NCBI GenBank assembly: GCA_001298575.1
Contig: LJCV01000288.1
Location: forward strand, 1-44,733
Origin: Actinobacteria bacterium OK074
GTDB lineage: Bacteria > Actinomycetota > Actinomycetes > Streptomycetales > Streptomycetaceae
Direction: 5' to 3'
DNA length: 44,733 nucleotides
Shown: piece by piece, positions 41,303 through 44,733 of the stretch
Layout of the letters: each line of letters begins with the position of its first letter
Numbering within the stretch: position 1 is the first letter of the stretch
Notes under the pieces: model-generated
The model's input: the letters and a program-made list of their open reading frames with translations, nothing else
The model's database searches: none
Told to the model about the DNA's origin: nothing
Program-made: the position numbers and the translations under genes

Positions 41303-42106
41303 TTGAGCGTTCCGTACGAGACGGCAGCGTACGAGCCAGCCGAGTCGCCCGAGTCTCCCGAGGAGCACCTCGCGCGACTCCTCGGCCGTGCTCTCAACAC
41401 CTTCGAGCTGCCCGACGAGACGATAGAGCGGCTGGACTCCGCGCTGGCGCACGCCTGTTCGCTGTACTCCGCCCATCACAGCTCGGGCCTGTACCGCGAG
41501 ACCCACCGCCACACCTGGCTGCTCGCGGACGGCTCGGCGGTCACCCTGTGGGAGCTGTCCCACAACACCGGCCCCGAGGGCCTCCTCCAGCACGAGGTGT
41601 ACCTGGACGAGGAGGAGTTGCGCACCGCCACCGCCCGGCTGCCGCTGCCCTCGGACGACCTGGACCGCCCCGACGACCCGGACGGCCCGGACTTCGAGAT
41701 GTCCGTCCTGCTGGAGCTGTCCGACTTCCCCGAGCCCCGGCACGAGTACGAGCCGGACGACTCGGCGGACCACGCCCGCCGCCTGCTGCGCCGGGCCGAG
41801 AACCCCGACCGGCCCGACACCGAACTCGCCGCGCTCCTGCTGGACTTGGCGTTCGCCCACGAGATCACCCAGGCATTCGGACGCCCCTGCCGACCCGGCG
41901 GCGGCCGACCCGGCGCCTACTTCTCCCTCTACGAGCACGCGTTCCTGCTCGCCGACGGCCGCGAGATCTCCCTCTGGGAGGTCGAGCACACCGCGACCCC
42001 GGACGGCCACCACGTGTGCGAGGTCTACGAGACGGAGGAGACGGCCCGCGAGGCGATCGAGCGCCGGGCGGCGCGACTTGGGGGGCCGACGGCGTTCGGG
42101 TGGTGA
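41303..42106 (+). CDS. DUF6227-like Streptomyces protein with internal duplication
   Basis: 267 aa soluble acidic protein of unknown function; I place it in the DUF6227 group from memory of its N-terminus (SVPYETAAYEP, EEHLARLLGRALNTF). Two similar halves are visible: HTWLLADGSAVTLWEL at about 70-85 followed by HEVYLDEEELRTA, and HAFLLADGREISLWEV at about 212-227 followed by CEVYETEETAREA; each is preceded by an HLARLLGRA / HARRLLRRA helix. TTG 41303 with GGGAGA a few bases upstream is the only good start. Confidence 0.8.
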   Translation: MSVPYETAAYEPAESPESPEEHLARLLGRALNTFELPDETIERLDSALAHACSLYSAHHSSGLYRETHRHTWLLADGSAVTLWELSHNTGPEGLLQHEVYLDEEELRTATARLPLPSDDLDRPDDPDGPDFEMSVLLELSDFPEPRHEYEPDDSADHARRLLRRAENPDRPDTELAALLLDLAFAHEITQAFGRPCRPGGGRPGAYFSLYEHAFLLADGREISLWEVEHTATPDGHHVCEVYETEETAREAIERRAARLGGPTAFGW

Positions 42107-42159
42107 ACCACCGACTCGGGCAGGGCGCGTTACCCCGGCCCCCGCGCACTCGGGTCCCG

Positions 42160-42417
42160 CTAGCCCCGGTCCTCGCTGAACTGCCGCACCAGCCCCGCGA
42201 AAGCGTCCCGTTCCGCCGGAGTCAGTTCCACCGTCTCCTCGTGCGGGCCCGCGTCCGTCTGGCCGGGCAGGGCACCGAGGGGTTGGGCGGGACGGCGGAG
42301 CACGCTGTCGAAGCGGTGACGTCGGAGGATCCGGGCCAGGACGGCCAGCCAGACGAAGCCCGCCAGGACGAGTACACCCACGCCCAGGAACTGGAGTATC
42401 GACACGTGCTCAGGCAT
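42160..42417 (-). CDS. small single-pass membrane protein
   Basis: 85 aa. Seen: one N-terminal helix (SILQFLGVGVLVLAGFVWLAVLARIL, about residues 6-30), then a basic stretch RRHRFDSVLRRPAQ and an acidic C-terminus ELTPAERDAFAGLVRQFSEDRG. No domain recognised. ATG 42417 is used; an in-frame upstream codon at 42435 is possible. It converges on the DUF6227-like gene. The coding bias and intact frame support a real gene. Confidence 0.65.
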   Translation of the reverse strand: MPEHVSILQFLGVGVLVLAGFVWLAVLARILRRHRFDSVLRRPAQPLGALPGQTDAGPHEETVELTPAERDAFAGLVRQFSEDRG

Positions 42418-42574
42418 GGCCCAAGTAGACACCACGGGTGCGGCATTTGCCGGGGATCGTGAGTTATCTCGCAGGTGGGACTACTTGGGTGAGTTCCGGG
42501 GGTACTGATTCCGGCTCGACTCCCGGACGCAACCTGCCCGTAAATCCCGTACGCGGAAAGCCGCGCACACGGCT

Positions 42575-42613
42575 GTGCGGTCGCCGCCCTCCCGAAGAGG
42601 GCAGCGACCGCAC
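42575..42613 (-). terminator. terminator after fruA
   Basis: Long stem: outer GTGCGGTCGC/GCGACCGCAC, one mismatch, inner GCCCTC/GAGGGC, 5-base loop; 31 bases past the FruA stop. No T run is visible on the minus strand. Confidence 0.75.
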
Positions 42614-42643
42614 GCCGTTGGAGCCGTCAGCTGTCAGCAGCCG

Positions 42644-44683
42644 TCAGACCGCGACCGGCTCCTTCTTCTCGCTCGTCGACGAAGGCGCTGTCGTCGTACC
42701 CGCCGCGGCGGCCTCGACCCCCCGCTGCCGCAGCCCCTTCAGGAACACCACGATCGTCGTCGTCACGCAGACGCCGGCCACGAGGGCGATCAGGTAGAGG
42801 AACGGGTTGCCGATCAGCGGGACCACGAAGATGCCGCCGTGCGGGGCGCGCAGGGTGGCGCCGAAGGCCATCGACAGGGCGCCGGTGATCGCGCCGCCCA
42901 CCATCGAGGACGGGATGACGCGCAGCGGGTCGGCCGCCGCGAACGGGATCGCGCCCTCGGAGATGAAGGAGGCGCCCAGCACCCAGGCGGCCTTGCCGTT
43001 CTCGCGCTCGGTCTCGGTGAAGAGCTTGCCGCGCACGGTGGTGGCCAGGGCCATCGCCAGCGGCGGGACCATGCCCGCCGCCATCACGGCCGCCATGATC
43101 TTCATCGCCGAGTCGCTGGGGTTGGACACCGCGATGCCCGCCGTGGCGAAGGTGTACGCGACCTTGTTGACGGGGCCGCCGAGGTCGAAGCACATCATCA
43201 GGCCGAGCAGGGCGCCCAGCAGGACGGCGTTGGAGCCGCTGAGGCCGTTGAGCCAGTCGGTCATGCCCTTCTGCGCGGAGGCGATGGGCTTGCCGATGAC
43301 GACGAACATCAGGAACCCGACGACCGCCGAGGAGATCAGCGGGATCACCACCACCGGCATGATCCCGCGCACCGCCGCCGGGATCCTCACCTTCTGGATC
43401 GCCAGCACCACCCCACCGGCGATCAGACCGGCGGCCAGGCCGCCGAGGAAGCCCGCGTTGATGGTGGAGGCGATCATGCCGCCGACGAAGCCGGGCACCA
43501 GGCCGGGCCGGTCGGCCATGCCGTAGGCGATGTAGCCGGCCAGGACCGGGACGAGGAAGCCGAAGGCGACGGCGCCGATCTGGAACATCAGTGCGGCCCA
43601 GCTGTCGGTCTGCGTCCACACGAAGTGGTCCATGACCGACGGCGCCGACTTGATCTTGTAGCCGCCGATCGCGAAGCCGAGCGCGATGAGCAGACCACCG
43701 GCCGCGACGAACGGGACCATGTAACTGACGCCGGACATCAGCCACTTGCGCAGCTTGGTGCCGTAGCCCTCGGCGGAGTCACCGGCCCGCTCGACGGGGG
43801 TGGCGGCACCCGAACCGGCCGTCACCTCGCCCCGTTCCGCCTTGCCGCGGACCTCGGAGATCAGCTCGGCGGGGCGGTTGATGCCCGCCTTCACGCCGAC
43901 GTCGACGGTCGGCTTGCCCGCGAAGCGGTCCTTCTCCCGTACGGGGACGTCGTGCGCGAAGATCACGGCGTCCGCGGCGGCGATGACCGCCGGGTCGAGC
44001 CGGGTGAACCCGGCCGAGCCCTGCGTCTCGACGACCAGTTCGACGCCCGCCTCGCGGCCCGCGTTCTCCAGCGACTCGGCCGCCATGTAGGTGTGCGCGA
44101 TACCGGTGGGGCAGGAGGTGACGGCGACGATACGGAAGGGGCTGTCGGGAGCGGCTTCGGGGGCGGGGGCCTCTTCGGAAGTCACAGCCGTAGCCGCAAC
44201 CGGCTCCTCGGCGGTCTCCGCTACGGCGGCCTCCGGTGCCGTCTCGTCGCCCCGGATCAGCGCCGCCGCGGCGCCCGCGTCGCCGACGGCCCGCAGCGCG
44301 TCCGTGAACTCGGTGTTCATCAACTGCCGGGCCAGGGACGACAGGATGGTGAGGTGCGCGGGCGCCGCGCCCGCCGGGGCGGCGATCAGGAAGATCAGGT
44401 CGGCGGGGCCGTCCGGCGCGCCGAAGTCGATGCCGGCCGCGCTGCGCCCGAAGGCGAGCGTGGGCTCGGTGACGTGCTCGCTGCGGCAGTGCGGGATGCC
44501 GATACCGCCGTCGAGGCCGGTCGGCATCTGGGCCTCACGGGCGGCCACGTCGGCCAGGAAGCCGTCGAGGTCGGTCACCCGGCCCTTGGCCACCATGCGT
44601 TCGGCCAGTGCACGGGCCGCCGCTTCCTTGGTCTCGGCGGACAGGTCGAGGTCGACCAGATCCGCGGTGATCATCTCGCTCAT
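42644..44683 (-). CDS. fruA: PTS fructose transporter subunit IIABC
   Basis: Takes up and phosphorylates fructose to fructose 1-phosphate; 679 aa. Seen: IIA domain (about 1-150) with phosphoryl His65 in GIGIPHCRS; an Ala/Glu/Pro linker; IIB domain with Cys191 in VTSCPTGIAHTYMA; IIC membrane domain from about 310 (KLRKWLMSGVSYMVPFVAAGG) with GGPVNKVAY and RAPHGGIF. ATG 44683 has GAAGGAG upstream. In Streptomyces fruA usually follows fruR and fruK, expected just beyond the right edge. A run of about 15 G lies in its upstream region. Confidence 0.96.
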   Translation of the reverse strand: MSEMITADLVDLDLSAETKEAAARALAERMVAKGRVTDLDGFLADVAAREAQMPTGLDGGIGIPHCRSEHVTEPTLAFGRSAAGIDFGAPDGPADLIFLIAAPAGAAPAHLTILSSLARQLMNTEFTDALRAVGDAGAAAALIRGDETAPEAAVAETAEEPVAATAVTSEEAPAPEAAPDSPFRIVAVTSCPTGIAHTYMAAESLENAGREAGVELVVETQGSAGFTRLDPAVIAAADAVIFAHDVPVREKDRFAGKPTVDVGVKAGINRPAELISEVRGKAERGEVTAGSGAATPVERAGDSAEGYGTKLRKWLMSGVSYMVPFVAAGGLLIALGFAIGGYKIKSAPSVMDHFVWTQTDSWAALMFQIGAVAFGFLVPVLAGYIAYGMADRPGLVPGFVGGMIASTINAGFLGGLAAGLIAGGVVLAIQKVRIPAAVRGIMPVVVIPLISSAVVGFLMFVVIGKPIASAQKGMTDWLNGLSGSNAVLLGALLGLMMCFDLGGPVNKVAYTFATAGIAVSNPSDSAMKIMAAVMAAGMVPPLAMALATTVRGKLFTETERENGKAAWVLGASFISEGAIPFAAADPLRVIPSSMVGGAITGALSMAFGATLRAPHGGIFVVPLIGNPFLYLIALVAGVCVTTTIVVFLKGLRQRGVEAAAAGTTTAPSSTSEKKEPVAV

Positions 44684-44733
44684 CGCGGGCTCCTTCGCAC
44701 GCGTATCGCGGGGGGGGGGGGGGAGACGGGGAC

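Noticed and set aside
1..44733. CRISPR array, prophage, insertion sequence or integrase
   Set aside because: No regularly spaced repeats with unique spacers, no transposase or integrase motifs, and no attachment-site duplication of the tRNA end was seen.

Overview
The window looks like a core chromosomal segment of a Streptomyces-type actinomycete. G+C is very high, codon third positions are almost always G or C, GTG starts are frequent, several genes look leaderless, and there are lineage markers: SepX/GlpR, a DUF6227-like protein, CU044_5270-type proteins next to ECF sigma factors, and a penicillin-acylase/antiporter/FmdB/MTAP/MscL block.

Layout. 1-3271 (minus): an SDR, an alpha/beta hydrolase and a Baeyer-Villiger-type flavin monooxygenase joined by ATGA overlaps, with a divergent MerR regulator. 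4132-6614: exonuclease III, a stand-alone hydroxymethylbilane synthase and a GNAT enzyme. 6627-8314: a quinone-oxidoreductase-like protein divergent from a TetR regulator. 8478-10091: a membrane Ser/Thr kinase. 10335-16026: a tight five-gene operon of ACP, KAS III, an HHxxxDG acyltransferase, a PlsC-type acyltransferase and an MMPL exporter, which I read as an uncharacterised lipid assembly/export system. 15986-19165: a metallophosphoesterase and two neighbouring, partly decayed ECF-sigma/CU044_5270 pairs. 19393-19466: tRNA-Ala(CGC).

19550-25610 (minus) carries galU, glp/moeA, moaC, mogA, a RimJ-type acetyltransferase and sepX/glpR. It mixes molybdenum-cofactor-type genes with a divisome membrane protein and its likely gephyrin-like partner. 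Three junctions overlap as TTGA, GTGA and CTGA. 25714-37325 continues with 5-formyl-THF cyclo-ligase, a penicillin-acylase-family protein, a K+/H+ antiporter that probably starts at CTG, a frameshifted MFS gene behind a strongly structured leader, a CIRCE-controlled FmdB protein, an MTA phosphorylase, a SAF-domain protein behind two DnaA boxes, MscL and LtrA. 37363-42417 holds a P1 peptidase, a decayed epimerase with its MarR regulator, an L,D-transpeptidase lipoprotein, an internally duplicated DUF6227-like protein and a small membrane protein. The right edge is fructose PTS FruA.

Most of the window is housekeeping. The main points for follow-up are the lipid operon, the structured MFS leader, the NTGA overlaps and CTG starts, the CIRCE site, the DnaA-box pair and the decaying sigma-factor pairs. 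Calls rest on reading the sequence and recalling families; no searches were run.
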